Shown piece after piece: positions 20,040-31,881 of a DNA stretch of 64,000 nt (position 1 is the stretch's first letter; every line of letters starts with the position of its first letter). The stretch is taken from assembly GCA_026261815.1 (NCBI GenBank), contig JAMPIT010000434.1, forward strand, positions 11,963,001-12,027,000, given 5' to 3'. The notes under the pieces were generated by a model. That model searched no databases, was not told the DNA's origin, and was given only the letters and a program-made list of their open reading frames with translations. The DNA is from Monarcha castaneiventris obscurior. Its lineage: Eukaryota; Chordata; Aves; Passeriformes; Monarchidae. Both the position numbers and the translations under genes were made by a program.

Positions 20040-21548
20040 AGCCCGGATTTTTCCCTGTTTCCTGGGAATGCTGGCACTGGCTCAGCCTGGCCATTCCCGG
20101 TGTCCAGGCTCATCCCAAATCCCACATTTCTGGTTTCCCTGGCCCCGGTGCCATTCCCGTTACCCAGGCCCATCCCAATCCCTGTCCTGATCCCACATTT
20201 CTGGTTTCCTGGGAATGCCACAAGCCATTGACAGGGGCGCCATTCCCATTATCTAGACGCATCCCAATCCCAAATTTCCCTGTTTCCAGGGAATGTTGGC
20301 ACTGGCTCAGCCTGGCCATTCCCGGTATCCAGGCCCATCCCAAATCCCACATTTCTGGCTTCCCTGACCCCAGTGCCATTCCCGTTACCTGGGCCCATCC
20401 CAATCCCACATTTCCCTGTTTCCCAGGAATGTTGATACCGGCTCAGCCTGGCCATTCCCATTATCCAGGCCCATCCCGATCCCTGTCCTGATCCCACATT
20501 TCCCATTTCCCGGGAATGTTGGCACCAGCTCTGCCTGGCCATTCCCGGTGTGTCCAGGCCCATCCCAATCCCACATTTCTGGTTTCCCGGGAATGCCACA
20601 AGCCATTGACAGGGGTGCCATTCCCATTACCTGGGCCCATCCCAATCCCGTATTTCCATATTTCCCAGGAATGCTGCTCGCACCGTGCGCTGCCTGGCCC
20701 TGTTACCTGGGATGTTAACATTCCCAGTACCCAGGCCCACCTCAATCCCAAATTTCCATATTTCCCAGGAATGTGGCATGCACCATGCGCTGCCTGGCCC
20801 CGTTACCTGGGCCCATCCCAATCCCTGTCCTGATCCCAAATTTCCATATTTCTGTGTTTCCCAGGAATGCCACGCACCATGCGCTGCCTGGCCGTTGACA
20901 GGGGCACCATTCCTGGTGTCCAGGCCCATCCCAATCCCAGATTTCCATATTTCCCTGTTTCCCAGGAATGCTGCTTGCACCATGCGCTGCGTGGCCCCGT
21001 TACCCAGGTTGTTGACATTCCCATTACCCAAGCCCATCCCAATCCCTGTCCTGATCCCAGATTTCCGTGTTTCCCAGGAATGCCGCGCGCACCATGCGCT
21101 GTCTGGCCCCGCTACCTGGGCCCATTCCAATCCCAAATTTTCCCATTTCCCAGGAATGCCACGCACCATGCGCTGCCTGACCCCGTTACCTGGGCCCATC
21201 CCAATCCCTGTCCTGATCCCAAATTTCCATATTTCTGTGTTTCTCAGGAATGCCGCTCGCACCATGCGCTGCCTGGCCATTGGCAGGGGCGCCATTCCCA
21301 TTACCCGGGCCCATCCCAATCCCAGGTTTCTGTGTTTCCCAGGAATGCCGCTCGCACCATGCGCTGCCTGGCCATTGGCAGGGGCGCCATTCCCATTACC
21401 CGGGCCCATCCCAATCCCAGGTTTCTGTGTTTCCCAGGAATGCCGCTCGCACCATGCGCTGCCTGGCCATTGGCAGGGGCGCCATTCCCATTACCCGGGC
21501 CCATCCCAATCCCAGGTTTCTGTGTTTCCCAGGAATGCCGCTCGCACC
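20040..21548 (+). repeat. Array copying the GLCE acceptor and start codon (95-bp units)
   Basis: The unit holds TTTCTGTGTTTCCCAG, then GAATGCCGCTCGCACC, then ATGCGCTGCCTGGCC. ATG copies lie at about 20785, 20879, 20982, 21094, 21168, 21264, 21359 and 21454, with a GTG variant near 20685, before the coding start at 21549. The last three steps are exactly 95 bp and nearly identical; more distal units (20040-20650) keep only the CCAG/CATTCCC part. Confidence 0.95.
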
Positions 21549-24500
21549 ATGCGCTGCCTGGCCCGCCTGAGCTCCAAGGCGCTGCTGGCGCTCTGCTCGC
21601 TGCTGGCGCTGCTCTCGCTGCTCCTCTGGAGCCGCTGCTCCCAGCGCTCCCCGATCCCGCGGGAATCCTCCCCGCCGGCCGCCGCCGCCGAGCCCGAGGA
21701 GGCCTCGCCCCGGGAAGCGCCGCCGAGGCCCCCGGGAATGCCGGGAAGCGCCGGCGGGGGCGGCCCGCGGTACGAGGAGATCGAGTGCGTGATCAACGAG
21801 GAGCAGACGGTGTCGGGGCGGCGCGAGGGCTCCGAGGTGTTCCTGCCCTTCAGCTGGATGCAGGGATACTTCCAGGTGTACGGCAGGATGGGATCCGGCC
21901 CCGACGGGCGGCCGCGGTTCGAGTTCTCGCACAGCTACTCCAAGGTGTACGCCCAGCGCGGGCCCTACCGCCCCGACGGCGTCTTCATGTCCTTCGAGGG
22001 CTACAACGTCGAGGTCCGCGACCGCGTCAAGTGCATCAGCGGCGTGGAAGGTGGGATTGGGAGCGGGGAATTCCGGGTTGGGGGTCGGGGTGGGGCTGGG
22101 AATGTGCTGGGAGTGGGAAATGCCCTGGATGTGCTCATGGGAATGGGGGAATGGGGAATGTGATGGTAGCATCAAGGTCCATGACAGGGTCAAGTGCATC
22201 AGTGGCGTGGAAGGTGGGATTGGGAGCAGGGAATTCTGGGTTGGGGGTTGGGATGATGCTGGGAATGTGATGGGATGGTCCTGGGAATCTGCTGGAAGTA
22301 GGAAGTGATGTGGATGGGCTGGTGGGAATGGGGGAAGGTCCAAGACAAGGTCAAGTGCATCAGCGGCGTGGAAGGTGGGATTGGGAGCGGGGAATTCCGG
22401 GTTGGGGGTCGGGGTGGGGCTGGGAATGTGCTGGAAGTGCTCCTTGAAATCTGCTGGCAGTGGGAAGTGCCCTGGATGTGCTCATGGGAATGGGGGAATG
22501 GGGAATGTGATGGTAACGTCAAGGTCCGTGACAGGGTCAAGTGCATCAGCGGCGTGGAAGGTGGGATTGGGAGCGGGGATCCCGGGGCATTCCTGGGAAT
22601 TTTTGAGATTTTGGTGGTGATGCTGGGAATTGGTTGGAAATGGAAAGTGCTCTGGATGTGGCAGTGGGAATGTGGAAATGGAGCGGTAAGGTTGAGGTTC
22701 GTGACAGGGTCAAACCATCAGTGGCGTGGAAGGTGGGATTGGGAGTGGGGAATTCCGGGTTTGGGGTCGGGGTGGTGCTGGGAATCTGATGGGATGGTCC
22801 TGGGAATGTGCTGGGATGGTCCTGGAAATCTGCTGGAAGTGCTTCTTGAAATGTGCTGGGAGTGGGAAGTGACGGGGATGTGCTGGTGGGAATGGGGGAA
22901 GGTCTGCGACAGGGTCAAGGCATGAGTGGTGTGAGTTGGAATTGGGAAATCCTGGTTTTTGGGGTTGTGGGATGATCCTGGAAATCTGCTGGGATGATCC
23001 GAAAATCTGCTGAGATGATCCTGAAAATCCACTGGAAGAGCTTCTTGAAATATTTTAGATGTGGGAAGTGACGTAGATGTGCTGGTGGGAATGGGGGAAT
23101 GTGGGAATGGGGGAAGGTCCACGCCAGGGTCAAGTGCATCAGTGGCGTGGAAGGTGGGTTGGGATCGGGGATCGTGGGTTTTGGGATTGGGATGGTCCTG
23201 GAAATCTGATGGGATGGTGCTGGGAATCTGATGGAAGTGCTTCTTGAAATGTGCTGGAAGTGGGAAGTGACGTGGATGTTCTCATGGGAATGGGGGAATG
23301 TGGGAAGGTCTGTGACAGGGTCAAGCTATCAGTGGCTTGAGTTGGGATTGGGAAATCCCAGTTTTTGGGATTGGGATGATCCTGGAAATCTGATGGGAGT
23401 GGAAAATGACATGGGTGTGGTGGTGGGAATGGGGGAATGTGGGAATGGGGTGGCAACATCAAGGTCTGTGACAGGGTTAAGCCATCAGTGGTGTGAGTTG
23501 GGACTGGGAAATCCTGGTTTTTGGGATTGGGATGAGCCTGAAAATCTGCTGGAATGATCCTGAAAATCTGCTGGAATGATCCTGAATATCTGCTGGATGT
23601 GTTCCTTAAAATGTGCTGGAAATGGAAAAGGACGTGGATGTGGTGGTGGGAATGAGGGAAGGTCTGTGACAGGGTCAAGCCATCAGCGGTGTGGGTTGGG
23701 ATTGGGAAATCCCGGATTTTGGGATTGCCATTCAGGGAGTGTTTTCCACGCGAATCCCAGGAGCTGGGAGGGGGCAGGTGGAGCTCAGCCAGGTTTTCCG
23801 CAGCTGCATCCCGAGGATTCCACGGAGGGTGGAATTCCAGGTCTCACCAAACCCCTTGGATGGGATTTCCTGTGCATTCCAATAAATGGGGACATGGATT
23901 TGAGCTCTTCCTGCTCGGAATCCTCTGGGATGCTCCAGGGGGGTTCTTTAGAGCTGGAATCATCCAAACCCGGAATTAGGGAGAGATTTGGGCTCTCCTG
24001 GGAGATTTTTGGGTTTTTTCCTGGTGGGAAGCTCGATCCCGGGGATAGCTGGGCTGGAGCAGCTCTGCCGGGAAGAATCGGGGCAGATCCTGCTTGGAAA
24101 GTCTGGGAATTCTCCTGGGGGAGAGCCAGGAAAAATGGGAGAGGTTTGTGGATCTTTCAGCATCGAATAATTCCTGGAAAAAATCCCCTCGGAACAGATG
24201 GAGTCGATTTGCAGGGATTTATGGGATGTAAAGGGATTGGGGGGGATGGAAAAGCCGTGGGATTATCCGGTGCCGGCAATGGGGGAAAACCTGGTCAGGG
24301 CTCGTTAAGAAAAGTGGGATAATCCAGGAATGGTGGAATGGGAATGGAGCCAGGCTGGGAGAGCTGGGAATGTTCCCCTGAAGAAGGGAAGGATCCAAGG
24401 AATCCTCGGAGCCTCTTCCAGGGCCTAAAGGGGCTCCGGGAGAGCTGGAGAGGGACTGGGGACAAGGGATGGGGAACAGGGAATGGCTTCCCACTGGGAA

Positions 24501-27254
24501 AGGGGGGGATTGGGGTGGGATCTTGGGAAGGAATTCGTGGCTGGGAGGGTGGGAAGGAGCTGGGCTGGAATTCCCAGTGAAGCTGTGGCTGCCCCGGATC
24601 GCTGGAATGTGCCAGGCCAGGCTGGACCCCCCTGGGATAGCAGGAATATCCCTGCCCTTGGAAGGCCTGGAACGGGATGGGATTTAAGTTCTTTCCGTCC
24701 AGGCCATTCCACGATTCCGTAAAGGTCAGGAAGATCCACGACAGGAATTCGGGATTTCCTGTCCCATCCCAAAACCACGGGATTCCTGATTTTAGCGGGA
24801 AAGGAATTCCCACTCCGTTCCCGCCTTGCCCAGGACTTTCCGAGGAGGAAGAGGAGGAGGAGGAGGAGGAATTTTCCGTGGCATTGCGGTGACTTTTCCA
24901 TGTTTTTTTTCCCGGGCAGGAGTCCCTGTCTCCACGCAGTGGGGCCCCCAGGGCTACTTCTACCCGATCCAGATCGCCCAGTACGGGCTGAGCCACTACA
25001 GCAAGAACCTGACGGAGCGCCCGCCCCACGTCCAGGTCTACGAGACCGCCGGGGACGGGATCGGCGTCGGGAACGGGATCGGGAACGGGGCCTGGACGGT
25101 GCCCAAGGGCTGCTCCCTCACCACCGTCTGGGATCAATCCCGGCTCAGCTCCGTCAAGCAGTTCTCCTGCCCAGGTGGGTGCTGGGAATTCTGGCGGAGA
25201 GGGGGAGCTCCCGGGGTTCTTGGGGTGCTGGAGTTTTGGGTGGCCTTCATTGCCAGGCCTTCATTCCCGGTCCTTCGTTCCCAGTCCTTCATTCCCAATC
25301 CTTCATTCCCAATCCTTCATTCCCAATCCTTCATTCCTAGTCCTTCATTCCCAATCCTTCGTTCCCAATCCTTCGTTCCTGGTCCTTTGTTCCCAATCCT
25401 TAATTCCCAGTTCTTCATTTCCAATCCTTCGTTCCTGGTCCTTCATTCCCAATTCTTCCTTTCTGTTCCTTCATTCCCAGTCCTTTGTTCCCAGTCTTTC
25501 ATTCCCAGTTCTTCCTTCCCAATCCTTCATTCCCAATTCTTCATTCCTGCTCGTTTTCATTCCTGATCCTTCACTCCCAATCATTCACTGGCAATCCTTC
25601 ATTACCAGTCCTTCGTTCCTGGTCCTTCATTCCTGGTCCTTTGCTCCCAATTCTTCATTCCCAGCCTTCATTCCCAGTCCCACTCGGTTTCATGGGAAAA
25701 GCAAGGAAGAAAGAGGAATGAGTGAGATCATTCCCTAAGTTCTGCCTGGGCAAAACTCAGCTTAATTTGGAACTCTGGATTCAATAAAGCTCCCTGGCAC
25801 TCCCAGGGGGTAAAATTCCAATTCCTGCTGCGCTCCAATCCTGGGGGAAAGGTGCTGGATTAGCGGGAGAAAACCACGGGGTGAGGTGGGATGAGGTGGA
25901 ATTTAAGGATTTTTCCAACCCAGCCCATCCTAGGAAAGGCCCTGGGGGGTGGTGGCCTGTCCCCATCCCCACTCCCTGCCCAATCCACCTGCGATCCATC
26001 CGGGAACATCCCGTAAAACCATGGGAAATTCCTCGGCCGCTTCATCGACTCCGCTGAAATAGCCCCGAAACCCTGAATTACCGAAGGGCCGCCCTAAAAA
26101 TCTTGGGAATTGCTCCTGGGATGGCCTCTGGAATCTGTGCCTTCCCACAGCTCCGGAAGCCGCTCGAGCCTTTCCCGGGGGGGGGTGGTGCCCCTTTTTT
26201 TTTTTTTTTTTTTTTTTTTTTCCTTCCAGAATCCTCCGAGGGCGTTTCCCTGGAGCTGAACAACGGGCGGGATTTCATCGTCTCCTTCGACCTGAAGCTG
26301 CTGGGCAACGGCAGCGTGTCGGTGGTGCTGGAGAGCACGGAGCGGGGCCAGCCCTTCACCGTGCACTACGTCTCCAGCACCCAGCTCATCGCCCTCCGCG
26401 ACCGCCACATCTTCTACGGCATCGGCGCCCGCGCCGCCTGGAGCACGCTGACGCGGGACCTGCTCACGGACCTCCGCAAGGGCGTCGGCCTCTCCAACAC
26501 CAAGGCGGTCAAGCAGACCAAGATCATGCCCAAGCGGCTGCTGCGCTTGGTGGCCAAAGGCCGCGGCTTCCTGGACAACGTCACCGTCTCGGCCACGGCG
26601 CACACGGCCGCCTTCTTCGCCGCCAGCCGCTGGCTGCTGCGCAACCAGGACGAGCGCGGCGGCTGGCCCATCGCCGTCACCCGCAAGCTGGGAGAGGGCT
26701 TCCAGGCCCTGGAGCCGGGCTGGTACTCGGCCATGGCGCAGGGCCAGGCCATGTCCACGCTGGTCAGGGCCTACCTGCTGACCAAGGAGCCGGCCTTCCT
26801 GGGCGCGGCGCTGCGGGCCACGGCGCCCTTCAAGCTGCCGTCGGAGCGGCGCGGGGTGCGGGCGGTGTTCATGGGCCGCCACGAGTGGTACGAGGAGTAC
26901 CCCACCACGCCCAGCTCCTTCGTGCTCAACGGCTTCATGTACGCCCTGATCGGCCTCTACGACCTGAAGGAGGCGGCCGGCGAGGCGCTGGGCGCCGAGG
27001 CGCGGCTGCTGTACGAGCGCGGCATGGCGTCGCTCAAGGCCATGCTGCCGCTCTTCGACACGGGCTCGGGCAGCGTCTACGACCTGCGGCACGTGACGCT
27101 GGGCGCGGCGCCCAACCTGGCGCGCTGGGACTACCACACCACCCACATCAACCAGCTCCAGCTGCTGGCCTCCGTCGACGCCGCGCCGCTCTTCAAGGAC
27201 GTGGTCAAGCGCTGGAAGAGCTACCTGAGGGGAGGCCGGGCCAAGCACAACTGA
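21549..27254 (+). CDS. GLCE: D-glucuronyl C5-epimerase (heparan sulfate/heparin)
   Basis: Golgi type II membrane enzyme converting D-glucuronic acid to L-iduronic acid in nascent heparan sulfate. Three coding exons: 21549-22050, 24920-25174, 26230-27254; 1782 bp, 593 aa against 617 in human, the difference lying in the linker after the anchor. Residues about 8-28 form the signal anchor ([17 protein letters not shown]), followed by a Pro/Ala/Glu-rich stem. The conserved catalytic body starts at [83 protein letters not shown] and [14 protein letters not shown] are all present. Sequons NLT, NGS and NVT are visible. It ends in KHN as in human. The ATG at 21549 is chosen because a signal anchor follows immediately; an in-frame copy at 21264 would add 95 repeat-encoded residues. 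Codon use in the last exon is extremely GC3-rich. Confidence 0.97.
22051..23720 (+). repeat. Array copying the GLCE coding exon 1 end and donor
   Basis: The exon end GTCAAGTGCATCAGCGGCGT then GGAAG and donor GTGGGATTGGGAG is copied about nine times in the following intron. GTCAAG-type cores lie near 22189, 22350, 22536, 22709, 22913, 23129, 23320, 23476 and 23673, a period of 155-215 bp. The first three copies are near-perfect; later ones decay (for example GTCAAGCCATCAGTGGTGTG). Confidence 0.95.
24340..24725 (+). mobile_element. CR1 LINE 3'-end fragment in GLCE intron
   Basis: Sense CR1 tail with the usual order of landmarks (GAGCTGGGAATGTTCCCCTG, CTTCCAGGGCCTAAAGGGGC, GAAGCTGTGGCTGCCCC, GGGATAGCAGGAATATCCCT, and a terminal CCATTCCACGATTCC). 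Confidence 0.9.
25250..25690 (+). repeat. CCTTCATTCCCAATC array, GLCE intron
   Basis: About twenty-eight 14-15 bp units (TTCATTCCCAGTCC, TTCGTTCCTGGTCC) in the intron between the second and third coding exons. A sense AATAAA follows at 25783-25788 and could act as an intronic poly(A) signal. The rest of the intron to 26170 is unique, with no exon seen. Confidence 0.9.
26177..26229 (+). repeat. G-run and (T)27 tract at the GLCE last-exon acceptor
   Basis: A run of nine G (26177-26185) and then about 27 uninterrupted T (26195-26221) lead into CCTTCCAG and the exon at 26230. The homopolymer is the polypyrimidine tract of this acceptor and is expected to vary in length. Confidence 0.9.
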
Positions 27255-28564
27255 GCTCCCGGCCCGGCCCCTGGAAGCGGAGGAGCCGCGGGTCCCTCGG
27301 GATCGGGATTGCAGGGGGGGGGATGGAGCCCGCTGGCGTTCCCGGCTGCGGGGGTTTTGTTGGGATCGGGTTTTCCTCTCTCCGGGAGAAGGTTCGCAGA
27401 AGCCATAAGGAGTCTTGGGAAAGGCGGTCCCGGCGTGGAGGGTCCGTCCGGGGCCTCTGAAGCCGGGATTAAGTGTCCGGTGTTGGAGCGGCTCCCGTGG
27501 GATGAGCGCCGTTCCTGGGAATCGCTCGGAGCCCGGGAGTGTAAAGTGTGGCTTTAAAGGGGGAAGGGGGGGGGGGTGTTGGTAAGGATTCTCTTTTTTT
27601 TTTTGGGATGAAAAATCCGCGTTTGGAATTTTTTGCCCCTTCTCTGCCTGGAGATCCTGGAGCTGGAGGGTTTCTTCATGGAAAACGCGTGCCCGGCGTC
27701 ATGGAAGCACAACGGGGAGCCCGGAGCGCAACGGCCCCGGGTCACCGGCACCGGCGTCCCCTCGGAGCCAGGATCCCTTGTCCCGGTCATGGGAATTCCT
27801 TCGGAGCTGGGATTCCTTTTCCTGGTCACTGGAATTCCCTTGGAGTTGGGATCCTTTGTTGGGGTCACCGGTGTCCCCTTGGAGCTGGGATCCCCTGTCC
27901 CAGTCACTGGAATTCCCTCAGAGCCAGGATCCCTTTTCCTGGTCACTGGAATTCCTTTGGAGCTGGGATCCCTTTTCCTGGTCTCTGGTGTCCCCTCGGG
28001 GATGGGATCCTTTTTCCCAGTCACTGGAATTCCCTCAGAGGCGGGATTCCTTTTCCCAGTTGCTGGAATTCCTTTGGAGCTGGGATCCCTTTTCCTGGTC
28101 TCTGGTATTCCCTCAGAGCTGGGATTGCCTGTCCCAGTCATTGGAATTCCCTCGGAGCTGGGATCCCTTTTCCTGGTCTCCAGTATTCCCTCAGAGCTGG
28201 GATTGCCTGTCCCGGTCACTGGAATTCCCTCGGAGCTGGGATCCCTTTTCCTGGTCTCCAGTATTCCCTCAGAGCTGGGATTGCCTGTCCCGGTCACTGG
28301 AATTCCCTCGGAGCTGGGATCCCTTTTCCTGGTCACTGGAATTCCCTCAGAACCGGGATCCCTTACCCAGAACTCCCTGTTTCTGACTGGATTTTGTGAT
28401 TCCATCTGGGAATTTTGAGCTTTGGCCGCGTTTGGGGACACGGGTCGGGACATGGAGCTCAGGGAATTCAGGAATTCATGAAGCTTTTCCGGGAGGGGGG
28501 GATTGGAATTTTCCTCCTGCTCCAGCCCATCCAGCCTTTTAAGAATTCAATTCCAGAGGGCTCC

Positions 28565-28735
28565 GCAGCTCTCCCTGGGCTGGAATTCCCGGAGAAGCTG
28601 CCCCTGGATCCCTGGAAGTGTCCAAGGCCGGGTTGGATGGGGCTTGGAGCAGCCTGGGATAGTGGAAGTTCCCTGCCCATGGAATGGGATGAGCTTTAAG
28701 GTCCTTCCCACCCAACCATTCCATGATTCCATGAT
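28565..28735 (+). mobile_element. CR1 LINE 3'-end fragment
   Basis: Sense CR1 tail with GGTTGGATGGGGCTTGGAGC, GCCTGGGATAGTGGAAG, GATGAGCTTTAAGGTCCTTC and a terminal CATTCCATGATTCCATGAT microrepeat, which is the classic CR1 3' end. Confidence 0.92.
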
Positions 28736-30378
28736 CCCACCGGCCGCCTGAGCCCTGGCTCCTGGATGGATTTTGGGAATTCCCAGTGCTCCCATTCCGT
28801 GGTGGAGGTGGCAGAATACCAAAATCCCAAAATCCCCGTCTCCATCTTTTCATGGCTTTTCTTTTTCGAGGCTTTTCCTTCATTTCCCGCCAATCTCGGA
28901 GCGATTTTTCCTGGCTTTAATCCATGTGCTCCGATCGGATCCGTCCATCCGGGCACCGAGGGCGGGGGAGGAATTCCAATACCAAAGGGAGCAGAAAGGA
29001 ATTCTCTCCATGCCTGTGGAAACCCAAACCTGCCCCAACCCCGGCTTCCTTCCCAAAAATCCGACCTCTCCCCCCCCCCATGCTCCCTCCGTCATTTTCC
29101 CGGTTGGAAAACCCAGAGGGACTCCTTGGGCGCTGCTCCAGGGATGGTTTTGGTGCCTTACAGAGGCCGCTCCCAGGAATCCCCACCGGAGGCTGCAAAT
29201 CCATGGAGAATCCATGGGGATATTCCTTAAATTCAGTTGGGCGTTGGAAGAGGATCCTTGGCCATGGAGCCAACGCCTTCAGTGCCCAGAATTTCTTGGA
29301 ATTCATTCCAATTTGGGATCTTTGTTCATTTTCCATCTCCAATCGCCCAGAGATCATTTGGACCAAAATCAGCTTCGATCCTGGATTTTGATCCTGGAGA
29401 TCCGTTGGCTCTTCCCATGGGATTTCCTTCTCAGGGCCAGCGGTGCCCAGAATTTCCTGGAATTTGTTCCAATTTGGGATCTTTGTTCATTTTCCATCTC
29501 CAAACTCCCAAAGACCTTTGGGACCAAGATCAGCTTCAATCCATTGGCTCTTCCCATGGGATCCCCTCTTCAGGGCCAGCGGTGCCAAGAATTTATTGGA
29601 ATTCGTTCCAGTTTGAGATCTTCGTTCATTTTCCATTTCCGATCTCCCAGAGATCTTTGGGACCAAGATCAGCTCCAGTCCCAGATTTCCACCCACAGAT
29701 CCGTTGGCTCTTCCCATGGGATTTCCTCTCCAGGGCCAGCGGTGCCCAGAATTTCTTGGAATTTTTTCCAATTTAGGATCTTTGTTCATTTTCCATCTCC
29801 AAACTCCCAAAGATCAGCTCCAATCCTGGATTTCCACCCTGGAGCTCCGTTGGCTCTTCCCATGGGATTTCCTCTCCAGGGCCAGCGGTGCCCAGAACTT
29901 CTTGGAATTCGTTCCAATTTGGGATCTTTGTTCATTTTCCATCTCCAATCTCCCAAATATCTTTGGGACCAAGATCAGCTTCGATCCCGGATTTCCACCC
30001 GGGGCTCTTCCCACGGGATTCCCTCTCCGTGGCTCCCCCACCCCCCCCACACAAGCACAACCCTCCCCCGGGCCGGACATTCCCTGGAATCCTCTCATTC
30101 CCGTTCTCCTCCTCTCCGGGCGGCGCTGGGCTGGGATCCGGCGGGATTTTCCCGAGGATCCCGATGGAAAATATGCAATAATTTGTTTACAGGATGCTCT
30201 GGGCAGGGTGATCCTCTGGGAAGCTGCCGAGCCTTTGGAATTTTAAGCACAATGTGCACAGGATAGTTTTGTATTCCGCCCCCTCCGGAATTTTTTGGGG
30301 GAGCGGGAAGAGCTTCTACTACGTTTCTACGGGACACCGGGAACGGGGGCGACCTCGGAAAGCTTTCTAAGAGCGGGA

Positions 30379-30384
30379 AATAAA
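30379..30384 (+). terminator. Candidate GLCE poly(A) signal
   Basis: AATAAA in an A/T-rich context, with T-rich sequence following, about 3.1 kb after the GLCE stop. Confidence 0.6.
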
Positions 30385-30764
30385 ATTTTTCTATCTTAAA
30401 GAAAAAACTTCTGGGACGTTTTCCTCCTTCCGGGGGTTTTCCCGAGGATCCCGGTTTTCCGGAGAGATTCTGAACCTCTTTTCCCGCGGCGGCTTCAAGG
30501 AGTTGTGTTCCAAAGGGAGTTTTCCTCCTGGAAAAAGGGGGAAAATGTGGAATTTTTTTTCCCTTAAATGGAGGTTTTTGCTGCTGGAGGGAAGGAGCGC
30601 GAGTGGTGAATTCCTGGTGGGAATGATTCCGGTTAAATCCAGGCGGTTTGGAGGTAGGGGTTGTTTTTTTTTTGGGATGGGATAAATAAGGATTTTAACG
30701 GGGCGGTCACTGGAAATATCCCAGTGTTGGGAATGCTGGGAATGAAAATATCCCAGTATTGGGA

Positions 30765-31085
30765 ATGCAGCTCCAGGGAGATCCCAGAGCCCCTTCCAGG
30801 ACCTAAAGGGGCTCCAGGAGAGCTGGAGAGGGATTTGGGATTAGGGGTGGAGGGACAGGACACAGGGAATGGCTTCCCACTGGGAAAGGGGGGATTGGGG
30901 TGGGATATTGGGAAGGAATTCCTGGCTGGGAGTGTGTGAGGGGCTGGGCTGGAATTCCCAGAGAAGCTGTGGCTGCCTCTGGATCCCTGGAATGTCCCAG
31001 GCCAGGCTGGGTCCCCCTGGAATAGCGGGAACGTCCCTGCCCATTCCCACCCAAACTATTCTGGGATTCTCCCGAGTGATTCCCA
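30765..31085 (+). mobile_element. CR1 LINE 3'-end fragment
   Basis: Sense CR1 tail (CTTCCAGGACCTAAAGGGGC, GGGACAGGACACAGGGAATG, GAAGCTGTGGCTGCCTCTGG). It lies between GLCE and PAQR5. The neighbouring 31086-31750 shows nothing recognisable. Confidence 0.9.
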
Positions 31086-31826
31086 TTCCTTAGCGGATTG
31101 GGATTGAAAACAACCTTGGAGCATCCCTGAGGGCGGGGATGGAATTCCAGAGCCCTGGGAAGCTGCGTCCATGGAAAAGCCGTGTCCCAGTGCCGGCAGG
31201 AGAGGCTTCATTCCCGGGAATGGCGACTTTCCCGTGGGATCCAAGGGCGGGGTAACGCTGGGAATCCTCCAGCCCTGCCCCGCTCCCGTTCTCCCAATCC
31301 CCTGAAAATCCAGGAGCTCATCCCTCTGGAATCTCCCGCTCTCCCAGCTTTTGGGGAAACCTCTTCCCAAGGGCTGCAGGGAAAGCAGCAGATTTTTGGG
31401 AAGCAGGGTGGGAATGGTGCCCGTTGCCTGCTGGGCTGGGAGTTGTTCCCATCCAGCTGGGAATAATCTAGGAATGAGCTGGAATTCCCAGGCTCCTCTT
31501 TCGGAGTTCCCGGAGTTTTCCCAAGGCGCTGGGAGCGGGAGATTGCCAGGGAAGGCCGGGAATGGGTATTTTTTCCTGCTTTTTTCCTGCTTTTTCCCAC
31601 TTCCTCGCCGCCTGGATCCGATCCCGGCGGGATCCGGGCCGCGTTTATTTCCGCCTTTTTTTGGGAGTTATTTCCTCCTCGCGACCAGCCCGGATTCGTT
31701 CTCTCCTAAAAAAATATCTGGGAATTGCCGGCTTTGGGATGATCCCGGTGGGTGCCGGCAGCTTCCCGGCGCTTCCAGGCGGGACGGTGCCTTTGGAAAA
31801 GCCGCCCCCGCCGTGTTTGTCCCCAG

Positions 31827-31881
31827 ATGAGTAATCCCGGGATTCCGGGCCAGCCAGCGCTGGGAAACGCCGCACCCCGGA
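31827..31881 (+). other. Candidate 5' exon of PAQR5
   Basis: A segment bounded by a good acceptor (TTTGTCCCCAG) and a consensus donor (CCCCGGA then GTAAGTCCC, donor at 31882) within a CpG-rich area (about 31750-32380) upstream of PAQR5. It could be a 5' UTR exon, or the donor could belong to a first exon starting within the CpG-rich area. No similarity is claimed. Confidence 0.3.

Larger units (their letters stand above)
27255..30400 (+). other. GLCE: GLCE 3' UTR, repeat-rich
   Basis: Region from the GLCE stop to the AATAAA at 30379-30384. Inside: a minisatellite of 60-63 bp units (GGAATTCCCTCGGAGCTGGG with ATCCCTTTTCCTGGTC) at about 27720-28390; a CR1 tail at 28565-28735; and about five copies of a 150-bp unit (AGGGCCAGCGGTGCCCAGAA ... 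TTTGTTCATTTTCCATCTCC) at about 29250-30010. The length of about 3.1 kb resembles the human GLCE 3' UTR, which supports one long last exon. Confidence 0.65.

Noticed and set aside
20685..21548. Upstream in-frame ATGs as the true GLCE start
   Set aside because: The residues they would add are translated repeat spacer, and the signal anchor conserved with human begins right after the ATG at 21549.
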